Positions 8,351 through 17,094 are shown, numbered from the stretch's first letter. The stretch is 64,000 bases of DNA from Bradyrhizobium sp. 149 (GCF_023073915.1 NZ_JADPKK010000009.1:1-64000), one strand, 5' to 3'. Program-made: numbers and translations. Notes: generated from the letters alone by a model not told the origin.

Positions 8351-9703
8351 ATGGATCGCAGCGCCACTGACATCACCGACGTCGAGGCCCGATCGTTCGG
8401 CTACGTCCTGCGCGATGGGCTTGCGGGGGTCAACGCCGTCGGGGCGGCCCGCTGCCTCGTCGCGGTCGCAGCCCTGCTCCTTGTGCTGGTGACGCTCGAT
8501 CCGTTTCCGGACCTGCGCAGCGAGGATGTCACCACTATCGTCGGCGGGCGCATGGCGCTCACCTATGTCTCATGGGGCCTGCTGGCCGCGGTCGCGGTCC
8601 TGTTCGTCGCCGCAACGGATGCGCCTGCGCTGAAGACCTTGGTGACGCCGCTGCATCTTTGTTTGGTCGGCTGGCTGTTGATGAACATCGTCTTCTCCGA
8701 GAACCGCGGAATCTCGATGCAGCGCTTCGTGCTCGCAGCCAGCGTGATGTCGCTCGCGGTGCTGTTGCCGTTGCTGCCGCCGACGCAGCGCAGCTTCAAC
8801 TTGTGCCTCGGCGGCGCCGCGCTCGTCCTGCTTACGCTCTGCTATCTCGGCGTCTTCCTCGCGCCGCAATATTCGATCCACACCGCACTCGACGTCACCG
8901 AGCCGCAGCTGGCCGGCGACTGGCGCGGCAGCTTCGGCCACAAGAACATCGCTTCGCCCGTGATGACCATCCTGGTCTATGTCGGCGTTTACCTGTCCGC
9001 TGTCGGCTCGTTCGTGATGGGCCCGGCGATCGCCGCGCTGGCCGGAATGTTTCTGATCTTCACCGGCGGCAAGACGTCGTCGGTGCTGTGCCTTGCGATC
9101 TACGCGCTCGCGTCCCTGGTCTGGGTCACGCCAAGCCTGTGGCTGAAGCGAATCATCTGCTTCGTGCCGCTGATCATGATGAACCTGCTGACGGTCGGCA
9201 GCGTCTTGAGCCCGGCGCTCGGAGCGATGACGCGGCTGCTTCCGCTCGATCCCACCTTCACCGGCCGTTCCGCCATCTGGGAGTTCGCGCTCGCAGCCGT
9301 CGCCGAGAAGCCGATCATCGGTCACGGCTATGCCGCCTTCTGGGACGATGTGACCGCGCGGCAGACCGCCCAGGGCGCCGAATGGGCGACGAGCGCGGCG
9401 CACAGCCACAACAGCTATCTCGACCTCGCGGTCACCATCGGCCTGCCGGGGCTGGTGCTGGTGATCCTCGTCTTCGTGCTCGCGCCGCTCGGCAATTTCC
9501 AGTCGGCCCGGACTCACAACCACAGCGGTGCGTTGGCAAAGCTGTTCCTGACCGTGTGGCTGTTCGGCCTGTACTACGGGGCCACCGAGACCTTCCTGCT
9601 CGAACGGCAGAACCCGATCTGGTTCATGTTCGCTGTCGCCGCCGCCGGCCTGCACTTCCTGGCTAGGTTCCAGTGCGTCGCGCAAATGGAACCGGAACCC
9701 TGA
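8351..9703 (+). CDS. O-antigen ligase / Wzy-like polymerase membrane protein
   Basis: 450 residues with about ten to twelve hydrophobic helices. The Wzy_C/WaaL-type periplasmic loop is recognisable: FTGRSAIWEFAL at about residues 304-315, then PIIGHGYAAFW and AAHSHNSYLDLAVTIGLPG, the last containing the His-Asn region conserved in O-antigen ligases and bacterial polymerases. Such proteins either join lipid-linked repeats (Wzy) or ligate polymer to an acceptor (WaaL) on the periplasmic side. In an exopolysaccharide locus with a Wzz-like partner, the polymerase role (ExoQ-type) is more likely. The family does not separate the two by sequence alone. Confidence 0.87.
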   Translation: MDRSATDITDVEARSFGYVLRDGLAGVNAVGAARCLVAVAALLLVLVTLDPFPDLRSEDVTTIVGGRMALTYVSWGLLAAVAVLFVAATDAPALKTLVTPLHLCLVGWLLMNIVFSENRGISMQRFVLAASVMSLAVLLPLLPPTQRSFNLCLGGAALVLLTLCYLGVFLAPQYSIHTALDVTEPQLAGDWRGSFGHKNIASPVMTILVYVGVYLSAVGSFVMGPAIAALAGMFLIFTGGKTSSVLCLAIYALASLVWVTPSLWLKRIICFVPLIMMNLLTVGSVLSPALGAMTRLLPLDPTFTGRSAIWEFALAAVAEKPIIGHGYAAFWDDVTARQTAQGAEWATSAAHSHNSYLDLAVTIGLPGLVLVILVFVLAPLGNFQSARTHNHSGALAKLFLTVWLFGLYYGATETFLLERQNPIWFMFAVAAAGLHFLARFQCVAQMEPEP

Positions 9704-9818
9704 CGGCGTATCGCAGGCGGCTCAGTGGCATCGGCTTAACGATAAGCAGTGACGCAACTTGTGGTCTGCGACAAAACATAATCTATCAGGAAACACTCAG
9801 TAATCGTATGTCCCGCGG

Positions 9819-10964
9819 ATGACGTTCCTCAGTGTCGAGCAACCAGATGGTCTTGTGTTCAGCACGTCGGGAATCGCGATCGATTTCGTGCGTGACTGGC
9901 AGCAGGCCGCATCGCGCCTGAGCGCAGGCCATCGCACTGCATTCCAGCATAGTTACTGGCTCAGCGCCTGGTACGAAGCGTTTCACGACCTCGCGCCGCT
10001 GATTGCAGTGATCTCCGATGCCGCGACCGGCAGGGACATCGCGGTGGTGCCGATGATCAGCCATCTCAGGCGCGGCATCCGCGTCGTCGAATTCGCCGAT
10101 TGCGGCGTCTCCGACAACAACGCGCCGGTCCTGGCGCTCGATGCCGTATTGGACGCGGCAGCGACGGATGCGATCGGCAAGGCGCTGATCGACGCATTGC
10201 GCGCATTGCCGGATCGTTTCGATCTGCTGCGCCTGAAGAAGATGCCGACCCATATCGCCGGCAATCCGAACCCGCTGGTGTCGCTCGGCCGGATCGGATC
10301 CTGCTCGCTCAACGGCAACCTCGTGCTGACGGGCGACGACTATGAGGACTACCAGGCCTCGATCAAGCGCATGCAGATGCCGCGCTGCTGGCGCGTCTTC
10401 AGCCGTCACGCCGGCGCGCGATTCGAGATCGCCACCGATGTCGCGCGTGTGCGCGAGCTGCTGGACGTGATGGATGTCCAGCAGCAGGCACGCATGCGAA
10501 AGCTCGGTTCGCGCTTCGTCCTCAACGACCAAGCCCATGCGCAATTCTATCGCGCGGTCGCCCGTCAGGGTGTCGCGGACGGTTACGCCGTCATCTCGGC
10601 GCTGGTGTGCGACGAGGCCGTCGTCGCCACCACGCTCGGCGTCAGGTTTGGTGCGACCTATTTTCTCTTGCGCATCAGCCACGCCGGAGATTCATGGTCG
10701 AGCTGCTCGCCGGGACTGCTCGTGACCGAGCGTACCATGGCGGCGCTGCATGCAGAGGGCGTGCGCCGTTTCGACCTCAGCATCGGCAACCAGGACTACA
10801 AGCGCCGCTTCGGTGCCGAACCGGTGCCGCTGACCGATGTCAGCGTTGCGCTGTCCTGGCGCGGCATGCCCTTCGCGTGGCGTGACCACGCCGCGCAGGG
10901 CCTGCGCCGTCACCCCAAGCTCGCCGCTCTCGCGGCGCGGGCCATGGGCAAGGGGACGCGCTGA
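9819..10964 (+). CDS. GNAT/FemAB-like acyltransferase (BioF2-like, CelD-like)
   Basis: 381 residues. The C-terminal half matches the Acetyltransf_6/BioF2-like fold: ISALVCDEAVVATTLGVRFG, followed by a segment with SWSSCSPGLLVTERTMAAL and the terminal FDLSIGNQDYKRRFGAEPVP block that ends this fold. The N-terminal half (AFQHSYWLSAWYEAF, then VVPMISHLRRGIRVVEFADC) is the partner lobe. These proteins are found in cellulose and exopolysaccharide loci and are thought to acylate a sugar or polymer, with acyl-CoA the assumed donor. It stands 115 bp after the polymerase-like gene, with its own AT-rich leader, and ends the recognisable glycan locus. Confidence 0.8.
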   Translation: MTFLSVEQPDGLVFSTSGIAIDFVRDWQQAASRLSAGHRTAFQHSYWLSAWYEAFHDLAPLIAVISDAATGRDIAVVPMISHLRRGIRVVEFADCGVSDNNAPVLALDAVLDAAATDAIGKALIDALRALPDRFDLLRLKKMPTHIAGNPNPLVSLGRIGSCSLNGNLVLTGDDYEDYQASIKRMQMPRCWRVFSRHAGARFEIATDVARVRELLDVMDVQQQARMRKLGSRFVLNDQAHAQFYRAVARQGVADGYAVISALVCDEAVVATTLGVRFGATYFLLRISHAGDSWSSCSPGLLVTERTMAALHAEGVRRFDLSIGNQDYKRRFGAEPVPLTDVSVALSWRGMPFAWRDHAAQGLRRHPKLAALAARAMGKGTR

Positions 10965-10991
10965 CGCCGCCTCCTCGCATCAGCCGTGCCG

Positions 10992-11591
10992 CTAGCCGTG
11001 CAGTTTCCTGGCGGTCTCCGCGATCTGGCGGCCCTGATAACGCGCGCCGGCGAGCTCGTTGGCGCTGGGCTGGCGGCTGCCGTCGCCACCGGTGATCGTG
11101 GTGGCGCCATACGGCGAACCGCCTGTGACTTCATCGAGCTTCATCTGGCCGGCGAAGCCGTAGTTCAGGCCGACCACGGTCATACCGAAATGGAGGAGGT
11201 TGGTGATGATCGAGAACAGCGTCGTCTCTTGGCCGCCGTGCTGGGTCGCGCTCGACGTGAAGGCGCCGCCGACCTTTCCGTGCAACGCGCCCTTGGCCCA
11301 GAGCCCGCCGGCCTGGTCGAGGAAGTTCGCCAGCTGCGATGCCATCCGGCCGAAGCGAGTGCCAGTGCCGACGATGATCGCGTCGTAGTTCGCGAGGTCC
11401 TCGATCGTCGCGACGGGTGCGGCCTGATCGACCTTGTAATGGGAGGCCTTGGCGACCTCGGCCGGCACCAGATCGGGCACGCGCTTGATGTCGACGGTAG
11501 CGCCGGCTTCGCGCGCGCCTTCGGCAACGGCATTGGCCATCGCTTCGATGTGGCCATAGGCGGAATAATACAGGACGAGAACTTTGGTCAT
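10992..11591 (-). CDS. wrbA: NAD(P)H:quinone oxidoreductase, WrbA type IV
   Basis: 199 residues, the standard WrbA length. The FMN phosphate-binding loop is at the N-terminus ([16 protein letters not shown]), the second FMN contact is [15 protein letters not shown] at about residues 73-87, and the third is [15 protein letters not shown]. WrbA is a tetrameric FMN protein that reduces quinones by two electrons and limits semiquinone damage. It is last in a minus-strand row after the pirin gene (48-bp gap) and the short-chain dehydrogenase, which suggests a small redox-stress operon under the divergent LysR regulator. Confidence 0.93.
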   Translation of the reverse strand: MTKVLVLYYSAYGHIEAMANAVAEGAREAGATVDIKRVPDLVPAEVAKASHYKVDQAAPVATIEDLANYDAIIVGTGTRFGRMASQLANFLDQAGGLWAKGALHGKVGGAFTSSATQHGGQETTLFSIITNLLHFGMTVVGLNYGFAGQMKLDEVTGGSPYGATTITGGDGSRQPSANELAGARYQGRQIAETARKLHG

Positions 11592-11639
11592 GATGGTCTC
11601 CGTCGAATGATGAGTTGAGTTATTCTGTGAGATTGGCGC

Positions 11640-12347
11640 TTACGCCGCGTCGACGAGCACGAGCTCGGTGTCTTCCAGCGCGGTGATCTTCAGCCTCTCC
11701 TCGTCGCGAATCGCGGCGCCATCGCGGGCATTGACGCGCACGCCGTTGACCTCGACCGAGCCCGCCGCGGGCACGAGGTAGAGGTGCCGCGACTTTTGCG
11801 GCAGGTACTCCGCGCTCTCGCCCGCCTTCAGTGTGGTGGCGAGCACCCGCGCATCGGCGCGGATCGGCAGCGCGTCGGTATCATCCTCGAAGCCGCTCGC
11901 GATGGTGACGAGCTTGCCCGAGCGGTCCCCTTTCGGAAACGGCTTGGAGCCCCAGGTCGGCTGTCCCCCACGCGCGGTCGGCTCGATCCAGATCTGGAAG
12001 ATGCGTGTCTTGGTCGGCTCGAGATTGTACTCGGAGTGGCGGATGCCGCTGCCGGCGCTCATCACCTGCACGTCGCCCGCCTCGGTGCGGCCTTCGTTGC
12101 CGAGGCTGTCCTGATGGGTGATCGCGCCCTCGCGCACATAGGTGATGATTTCCATGTTGGCGTGCGGATGTGCGGGAAAGCCGGTGTTCGGCGCGATCTC
12201 GTCGTCGTTCCACACCCGCAAGGCGCCGTGACCCATGTTGTTGGCGTCATAATGGCTCGCGAAGGAGAAATGATGCTTGGCGTTGAGCCAGCCGTGATCG
12301 GCGCCGCCGAGCTTTGCAAAGGGTCTGAGTTCGATCATCTGCGCCAT
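11640..12347 (-). CDS. Pirin family protein
   Basis: 235 residues, a bicupin of the YhhW/pirin type. The metal site of the N-terminal cupin is visible as FPAHPHANMEIITYV with a downstream IRHSEYN, giving the expected His-x-His-x(n)-Glu/His set. Some bacterial pirins act as quercetin 2,3-dioxygenases, but the physiological substrate of this one is not known. The neighbours are a quinone reductase and a short-chain dehydrogenase, a grouping that points to aromatic or quinone detoxification. The ATG at 12347 follows AAGGA closely; 28 bp separate it from the dehydrogenase stop. Confidence 0.9.
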   Translation of the reverse strand: MAQMIELRPFAKLGGADHGWLNAKHHFSFASHYDANNMGHGALRVWNDDEIAPNTGFPAHPHANMEIITYVREGAITHQDSLGNEGRTEAGDVQVMSAGSGIRHSEYNLEPTKTRIFQIWIEPTARGGQPTWGSKPFPKGDRSGKLVTIASGFEDDTDALPIRADARVLATTLKAGESAEYLPQKSRHLYLVPAAGSVEVNGVRVNARDGAAIRDEERLKITALEDTELVLVDAA

Positions 12348-12375
12348 TCCTTATGTTGGACGAGTGGCGCCTGGA

Positions 12376-13128
12376 TCAGGCGCCGAAACCGCCGTCGACG
12401 TTGAGCACCGTGCCGGTGACGAAGGAGGCCTCCGGGCTTGCGAGGAAGACGATGCCGGCCGCGACTTCCTCGGGGCGGCCGAAGCGCTGCAGCGCGTGCT
12501 GCTTGCGCTGGGTCTCGGCGAACTCGCCGCCGTCCTTCGGATTCATGTCGGTGTCAATCGAGCCGGGCTGCACCACGTTCACGGTGATGCCGCGCGGGCC
12601 GAGGTCGCGCGCCGCGCCCTTGGTGTAGCCGACCACGGCCGCCTTGGTGGCGACGTAGTCGGCAAGGCCCGGGAACGAGGCGCGGTCGGCAAGCATCGAA
12701 CCAACAGTGACGATGCGGCCGCCTTCACCCATCAACTGCGAGGCGGCGCGGATCGCCGCGATCACGCCATGCACGTTGGTGGCATCCTGTCGGGCGAGCG
12801 CTTCCGTGTCGGCATTGGCATCGTCGATCGCGCCGCCGCTCGCGACGCCGGCATTGTTGACGAGGATGTCGAGATGGCCAAACTCCTTGGCGACATCGTT
12901 GACGAGCTGCGTCACGTCCTTCGCCGAGGCCTGGTCCGCCTTGAAGGCGCGCGCCTTGACGCCCTTGGCCTTCAGCTCGGTGACGACCGCTTCTGCCTTT
13001 TCGGGAGAAGCGACGTAGCTGATGGCGACATCCGCACCTTCATCGGCGAGGGCGCGGGCAGAGGCCGCGCCGATACCGCGGGAGCCGCCGGTGACGAGGG
13101 CAACCTTGCCTGAGAGTTTCTTGGTCAT
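12376..13128 (-). CDS. SDR family oxidoreductase
   Basis: 250 residues, a classical short-chain dehydrogenase. The cofactor motif is VTGGSRGIGAASARAL at about residues 11-26; ILVNNAGVA matches NNAG; the catalytic Ser region is IVTVGSMLADR and the YxxxK motif is DYVATKAAVVGYTKG; the family C-terminal block GITVNVVQPGSIDTDMNP is present. The start was moved to the ATG at 13128 because a GGAG box sits 6-9 bp upstream and the family begins there; a longer frame to 13209 is not needed. Probably an NADP-dependent carbonyl reductase; substrate unknown. First gene of the pirin and wrbA row, divergent from lysR. Confidence 0.9.
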   Translation of the reverse strand: MTKKLSGKVALVTGGSRGIGAASARALADEGADVAISYVASPEKAEAVVTELKAKGVKARAFKADQASAKDVTQLVNDVAKEFGHLDILVNNAGVASGGAIDDANADTEALARQDATNVHGVIAAIRAASQLMGEGGRIVTVGSMLADRASFPGLADYVATKAAVVGYTKGAARDLGPRGITVNVVQPGSIDTDMNPKDGGEFAETQRKQHALQRFGRPEEVAAGIVFLASPEASFVTGTVLNVDGGFGA

Positions 13129-13161
13129 TGGATTTCTCCATTCCTGAATTTCTGATGACCC

Positions 13162-13217
13162 TTGGATAAGCTTCCGCTTGTGGTATAGAAATAGAAACTG
13201 TTGAAACACATTGTTTC
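13162..13217 (+). promoter_or_regulatory. Putative lysR promoter and LysR-type operator
   Basis: TTGGAT at 13162-13167 and TATAGA at 13184-13189 are 16 bp apart and point at the LysR gene. Just downstream, GAAAC-N5-GTTTC at 13203-13217 is a perfect 15-bp interrupted palindrome, the size of an LTTR recognition box, and further GAAA-type half sites precede it. The palindrome is 28 bp from the regulator start and about 75 bp from the divergent dehydrogenase start, which fits joint control of both directions. Assignment is by pattern only. Confidence 0.5.
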
Positions 13218-13245
13218 CGTTAACAGCCCAATTGGATCCGCTGTC

Positions 13246-14181
13246 ATGGCCAAACTCCCGGATTTCGAGGCGCTCGCAATCTTCGCAAAAGTCGTGGAAT
13301 TACGGTCGTTTGCAGGGGCCGCGGGGGAGCTCGCGATGTCCAAGGCGACGGTGTCCAAGGCAGTCACGCGCCTCGAAGAGCGGCTCGGCGCCCGGCTGTT
13401 CAACCGCACCTCGCGCCGGCTCGCGCTGACCGATGCCGGGCATAAGCTGGCCGAGCGTGCGACGCGCCTGCTGTCCGATGGCGAGGCGGCGGAGAACGAG
13501 GCGCTGGCGCAGTCGGTGGCGCCGCGGGGCCTGGTGCGGCTCGCGGTGCCCATGACGTTCGGGATCAAGGCGGTGGCGCCGCTGCTGCCGGAGTTCTTCG
13601 AGGCCTATCCGGAGGTCTCGGTCGATCTGCACTTGAGCGATGCGACCATCGATTTGATCGGTGAGGGCTTTGACATGGCGGTCCGGATCGCGCGGTTGCC
13701 GGACTCTTCGCTGATCGCGCGGCGGCTCTTTACCATGCCGCGTTTCACGGTGGCGGCACCGTCCTATCTTAGGCAACATGGGCGGCCGACGCATCCGATG
13801 CATCTGGCCGAGCACAAATGCTTCAGCTACGCCTATCTCTCGACGCCCAATGTCTGGCACTACACCAACTCGGCCGGCGAGCAGGCCAGCGTGCGCCCGG
13901 GCGGACAGCTTCGCGTCAACAACGGCGAAGCGGTGATGCCGGCCCTGATCGCCGGCCTCGGCATCGCTGAACTACCAGAGTTCATCGTCGGTGAGGCGAT
14001 TTCCTCCGGCGAGGTCGAAGTGATCCTGAAGGACTGGAAGCAGGCAGAAGGCGCCGTGCATCTGGTGACGCCGCCCGGCGGCCCGCGCCCTGCCCGCGTC
14101 GAGGCACTCGGCGATTTTCTCGCGGCGAAGCTGCCGGGGACGTGCAAGCGGCGGACGCGCGGAAAGGCTAAGCCGTCGTAG
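13246..14181 (+). CDS. LysR family transcriptional regulator
   Basis: 311 residues. The N-terminal winged helix-turn-helix is typical (FAKVVELRSFAGAAGELAMS, then TVSKAVTRLEERLGARLFNR), with a C-terminal effector-binding domain starting near residue 90 (LVRLAVPMTFGIKAVAPLLP). The start at ATG 13246 places the helix-turn-helix at the usual distance; a TTG at 13201 would overlap the operator-like palindrome. It is divergent from the short-chain dehydrogenase/pirin/wrbA row and probably controls it. Proteins of this CrgA-like branch respond to quinones or electrophiles in some bacteria, but the effector here is unknown. Confidence 0.92.
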   Translation: MAKLPDFEALAIFAKVVELRSFAGAAGELAMSKATVSKAVTRLEERLGARLFNRTSRRLALTDAGHKLAERATRLLSDGEAAENEALAQSVAPRGLVRLAVPMTFGIKAVAPLLPEFFEAYPEVSVDLHLSDATIDLIGEGFDMAVRIARLPDSSLIARRLFTMPRFTVAAPSYLRQHGRPTHPMHLAEHKCFSYAYLSTPNVWHYTNSAGEQASVRPGGQLRVNNGEAVMPALIAGLGIAELPEFIVGEAISSGEVEVILKDWKQAEGAVHLVTPPGGPRPARVEALGDFLAAKLPGTCKRRTRGKAKPS

Positions 14182-14202
14182 AGCGAGCGGCTTCAACACC
14201 CT

Positions 14203-14284
14203 CGTCATTGCGAGCGCCGCGAAGCAATCCAGACTCCCTCTGCGGCGACACTCTGGATTGCTTCGCTGCGCTCGCAAGATGACG
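14203..14284. repeat. Palindromic intergenic repeat, family A copy 1
   Basis: An 82-bp imperfect inverted repeat beginning CGTCATTGCGAGCG and ending with the complementary arm CGCTCGCAAGATGACG; the inner arms GCAATCCAGA and TCTGGATTGC also pair. Two close copies lie at 38041-38111 and 56031-56110. It sits between the convergent 3' ends of lysR and a small gene. Confidence 0.85.
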
Positions 14285-14293
14285 GAGTCTGAA

Positions 14294-14551
14294 CTACGAC
14301 ACCTTCACGCCATCCTTCGCGACCATTCGCAAGCTCGGCTTCAACGTCTCTTCCAGTTGCGACTTCAATTCATGAACACGCGGGTCGCTCGAGCGCCTCG
14401 CGCAAACTGCGTATTGGTGAACGGATTGCGCCAAGGCGCGTCGCGCTTCCGGCGTCCGCGTCATTTCGGGCTTTGAAAGCCGCATCACGATCGCCGCGAG
14501 ATTCACCAGCATCTCGTCCAACGCCACGTCGATGGTCCGAAGTCTATTCAT
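14294..14551 (-). CDS. Hypothetical protein, 85 residues
   Basis: I do not recognise the family. The start is the ATG at 14551, preceded by GGAGTGGAGCGA, a good ribosome binding site; a longer in-frame reading to 14743 adds residues that look non-coding. The protein is predicted helical and charged, with no signal peptide or membrane segment (MNRLRTIDVALDEMLVNLAA at the N-terminus). It lies divergent from the Bug-type binding protein and convergent with lysR. Confidence 0.6.
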   Translation of the reverse strand: MNRLRTIDVALDEMLVNLAAIVMRLSKPEMTRTPEARRALAQSVHQYAVCARRSSDPRVHELKSQLEETLKPSLRMVAKDGVKVS

Positions 14552-14706
14552 CGCTCCACTCCCTGGGACGCAACGATGGGTCCAGGGGGACGTTCCTGAC
14601 CGGGCGGAACATGGATAATGCTTCGTAAATCCCGCCGCGCGGCTTGTTCTTGCGGACGGCCACGCTAGGCTGGCAGCGAAACAAGAAAAACAGGGGGAAA
14701 GCTGCC

Positions 14707-15690
14707 ATGGACCGACGCGACGTCCTGCGCGCCGCTGCCGCATTGCCGTTGTTGCCTGCGTTGTCGAGCCCGGCTTTCGCGCAAGCCTATCCCGCTCGCA
14801 ACGTCACCATGATCGTGCCGTTTCCAGCTGGCGGCCAGGCGGATCTCGCAGCGCGCCCTGTCGCACAGGCGCTGGAGCGAATCCTCGGCAAGACGGTCAT
14901 CGTTGACAACCGCGCCGGGGGCGGCGGTGGATCCGTCGGCAATGCCGCGGCGGCGCGCGCCGAGCCCGACGGCTACACGCTGCTGATGACGCTGTCCTCG
15001 CTTGCCGTGCTGCCCGAGGCCGATCGGCTGTTCGACCGTCCGGTCGCCTACGAGCTCTCGCAGTTCATGCCGATAGCGCGGGTGCTGGCCGATCCCACCC
15101 TGCTGGCGGTGCCGGCCTCGGCGCCCTGGAAGACGGCGCAGGATTTCGTCGAGGACGCCAGGAAGCGCCCGGGCCAGATCACCTACGGCTCGTCCGGGCC
15201 TTATGGCACGCTGCACGTGGCGATGGAGATGCTCGCAAACAGCGCCGGCATCAAGCTGCTGCACGTGCCATTCCGCGGCGCCGGTCCCGCGCTGACTGCG
15301 ATCCTCAGCGGCACCGTGCAGGCGATCGCCGCGGCACCCGGCACGCTGAAGCCGCAGGTCGACGACGGCAAGCTGCGCGTGCTCGGCAATTGCGGTGCGC
15401 GGCGCATCGCGAGCTTCCCCGATGTGCCGACCTTCCAGGAGCTAGGCTACAAGGACGTCGAGATGTACATCTGGGCCGGCCTGTTCGCGCAGAGCACGCT
15501 TCCGGCCCCGATAGCGACCCGGCTGCGCGAAGCGATGGCGCAGGTGATGACGAGCCCGGACGTGCTCAAGGCATTCGAGACGTCGGGCAGTCTGGTCGCC
15601 TATCAGGACGCGCCGGCATTCGCCGAGTTCATTGCCACCGACAGCGCGCGGCTGATCGCGGCGGTCAAGAAGATCGGCAAGGTGGAGTAG
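14707..15690 (+). CDS. Bug-type periplasmic solute-binding protein (TTT family)
   Basis: 327 residues. A twin-arginine-like signal (DRRDVLRAAAALPLLPALSS, cleavage after AFA near residue 23) leads into the tripartite tricarboxylate transporter binding fold: YPARNVTMIVPFPAGGQADL, then VIVDNRAGGGGGSVGNAAAA, the loop that holds the carboxylate ligand, and later VPTFQELGYKDVEM. Bug proteins bind carboxylates or aromatic acids for TctAB-type permeases or for signalling. No TctA/TctB gene is adjacent, so this is an orphan binding protein, which is common. The ATG at 14707 has a GGGGGAAA box upstream. Confidence 0.9.
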   Translation: MDRRDVLRAAAALPLLPALSSPAFAQAYPARNVTMIVPFPAGGQADLAARPVAQALERILGKTVIVDNRAGGGGGSVGNAAAARAEPDGYTLLMTLSSLAVLPEADRLFDRPVAYELSQFMPIARVLADPTLLAVPASAPWKTAQDFVEDARKRPGQITYGSSGPYGTLHVAMEMLANSAGIKLLHVPFRGAGPALTAILSGTVQAIAAAPGTLKPQVDDGKLRVLGNCGARRIASFPDVPTFQELGYKDVEMYIWAGLFAQSTLPAPIATRLREAMAQVMTSPDVLKAFETSGSLVAYQDAPAFAEFIATDSARLIAAVKKIGKVE

Positions 15691-15786
15691 GTTCCAAACA
15701 CCGCTTTCACAATTTTTTGTTGGTCCAGAACCTCCCCACGTCTCATTGATTGAAGACAGTTCGAGAGACTGAAGAAGGATCGGGAC

Positions 15787-16143
15787 ATGCGGACAGAGCG
15801 GATTGTGCTGGGTGTAGCGCTCGCGATCGGCGGCATCGTCGCACAGAGTGCTGCGTCCGCCGAAGAATATCGCGGAACCATGGAACAGCAGATGGCCTGT
15901 ACGCCCGACGTGTGGCGGCTATGCAGTGACCAAATCCCCGACGTGAGCCGCATCACGGCCTGCTTGCGGCAGAACACACCCCAGCTTTCCAGCGGTTGCC
16001 GCGCGGTGTTCCAGTCCAACAACCAGATGCAGCCGCAGCAGCAGGTCCCGAACAATCGCGTCGCGCCGGTGCCGCGATACAACAACGCGCCGCCGCCTCC
16101 TCCTCAGGCGCAACCGCGTCGCTATGACTATAGCGACGATTAG
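15787..16143 (+). CDS. Small secreted cysteine-containing protein
   Basis: 118 residues: a Sec signal peptide of about 25 residues ending SAASA, a central segment with four cysteines (CTPDVWRLC, then ITACLRQNTPQLSSGC) and a Pro/Gln-rich tail. The Cys spacing, with L-C and A-C-L-R, resembles a single cysteine-rich repeat of the GLG1 type often seen in small rhizobial periplasmic proteins. The cysteines probably form two disulfides in the periplasm. Function is unknown. It has its own leader downstream of the Bug gene; the ribosome binding site is AAGAAGGATCGGGAC. Confidence 0.75.
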   Translation: MRTERIVLGVALAIGGIVAQSAASAEEYRGTMEQQMACTPDVWRLCSDQIPDVSRITACLRQNTPQLSSGCRAVFQSNNQMQPQQQVPNNRVAPVPRYNNAPPPPPQAQPRRYDYSDD

Positions 16144-16208
16144 GCTCTGACGAGCGCATGATCCGGAGTGACCGTGGTAGGCGCGACGAGGCGGTCGTCC
16201 CGTCCAGT

Positions 16209-17039
16209 TCAGCGCTCTGTCCTGCTGTCTGATTCAGGCCGGTGTCCAAGCGCCATGCGCAAGACCACACTGAAGAGAATGGCTGCGACTGGCCAATGGA
16301 ACCAGATCTTATGGCCAGTGAAAAGATTGATCATGATCAGGAAGGCCGACACCGTGAGGGCTGCTGCAACGGGGCGGGGCAGCTTTGCAAGCCAATCCGA
16401 CACGACATTCATCGCGGAAGATGGCTCGCGCCTGTCGTCCAGCCGCGGAGCACGTGCTCTCTCTGAGAGAGTTGTGCTGCCCTCGATCGGGGATCTCCCT
16501 GGCCCGGCGGCCTGTCCGCCCAAGGTCAGGCGATAGCTGGTCAGGGGAGCAATGTTCTTCATAGGGCGCTGGCCGAGACAGTCGAACCCAACAGACAGTT
16601 TGTTGTGCACCTGATCGTAGACGGAGCTCGAGATCACGACGCCGCCGGGTTCAGCGAGCTCTTGCAGGCGCGATGCGATATTGACCCCGTCGCCATAGAT
16701 GTCGGAGCCGTCCACCATCACATCGCCGAGATTGATGCCGATGCGAAACCGCATGGGGTTCGCCTGAGGTGCGTCCGAGTCCTGACCGGAGATTTCCTGC
16801 TGAATCTCGACCGCGCATTGCACGGCCTCGACGACGCTGGCGAACTCGGCAATCACGGCATCGCCCCAGGTGTTCACGATGCGGCCGTCATGGCGCTCGA
16901 CCAATCGCGCAATGGCCGTGCGGTATCGGCGGAGCGCCTCCAACGTTCCGGTCTCGTCCGCTTCCATGAGACGGGAATAGCCGTACACGTCAGCGCACAG
17001 CACGGTGGTCAGTCGTCGTTTCACCTTGTCGTCGGTCAT
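16209..17039 (-). CDS. Class III adenylate/guanylate cyclase with C-terminal membrane segments
   Basis: 276 residues from the ATG at 17039. The cyclase homology domain is at the N-terminus: TTVLCADVYGYSRLM carries the first metal Asp (residue 17), NTWGDAVIAEF the second, and FRIGINLGDVMVDGSDIYGD with GVNIASRLQELAE are the conserved core. After about residue 180 comes a linker and two hydrophobic helices near residues 215-260. Most relatives have regulatory domains before the catalytic domain; here the membrane anchor follows it. Both metal residues are present, so catalysis is plausible, most likely cAMP from ATP. An upstream in-frame ATG near 17075 is possible. Last gene of a minus-strand row. 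Confidence 0.85.
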   Translation of the reverse strand: MTDDKVKRRLTTVLCADVYGYSRLMEADETGTLEALRRYRTAIARLVERHDGRIVNTWGDAVIAEFASVVEAVQCAVEIQQEISGQDSDAPQANPMRFRIGINLGDVMVDGSDIYGDGVNIASRLQELAEPGGVVISSSVYDQVHNKLSVGFDCLGQRPMKNIAPLTSYRLTLGGQAAGPGRSPIEGSTTLSERARAPRLDDRREPSSAMNVVSDWLAKLPRPVAAALTVSAFLIMINLFTGHKIWFHWPVAAILFSVVLRMALGHRPESDSRTER

Positions 17040-17094
17040 GGTCGCTAGGCTACCCTGCCTGACCGGCAAATGCATCAGGCATCCCGCAGGTGCC

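Noticed and set aside
8570..9685. 371-codon minus-strand frame over the polymerase-like gene
   Set aside because: Charged, Gln/Arg-rich antisense of a membrane protein with genuine motifs.
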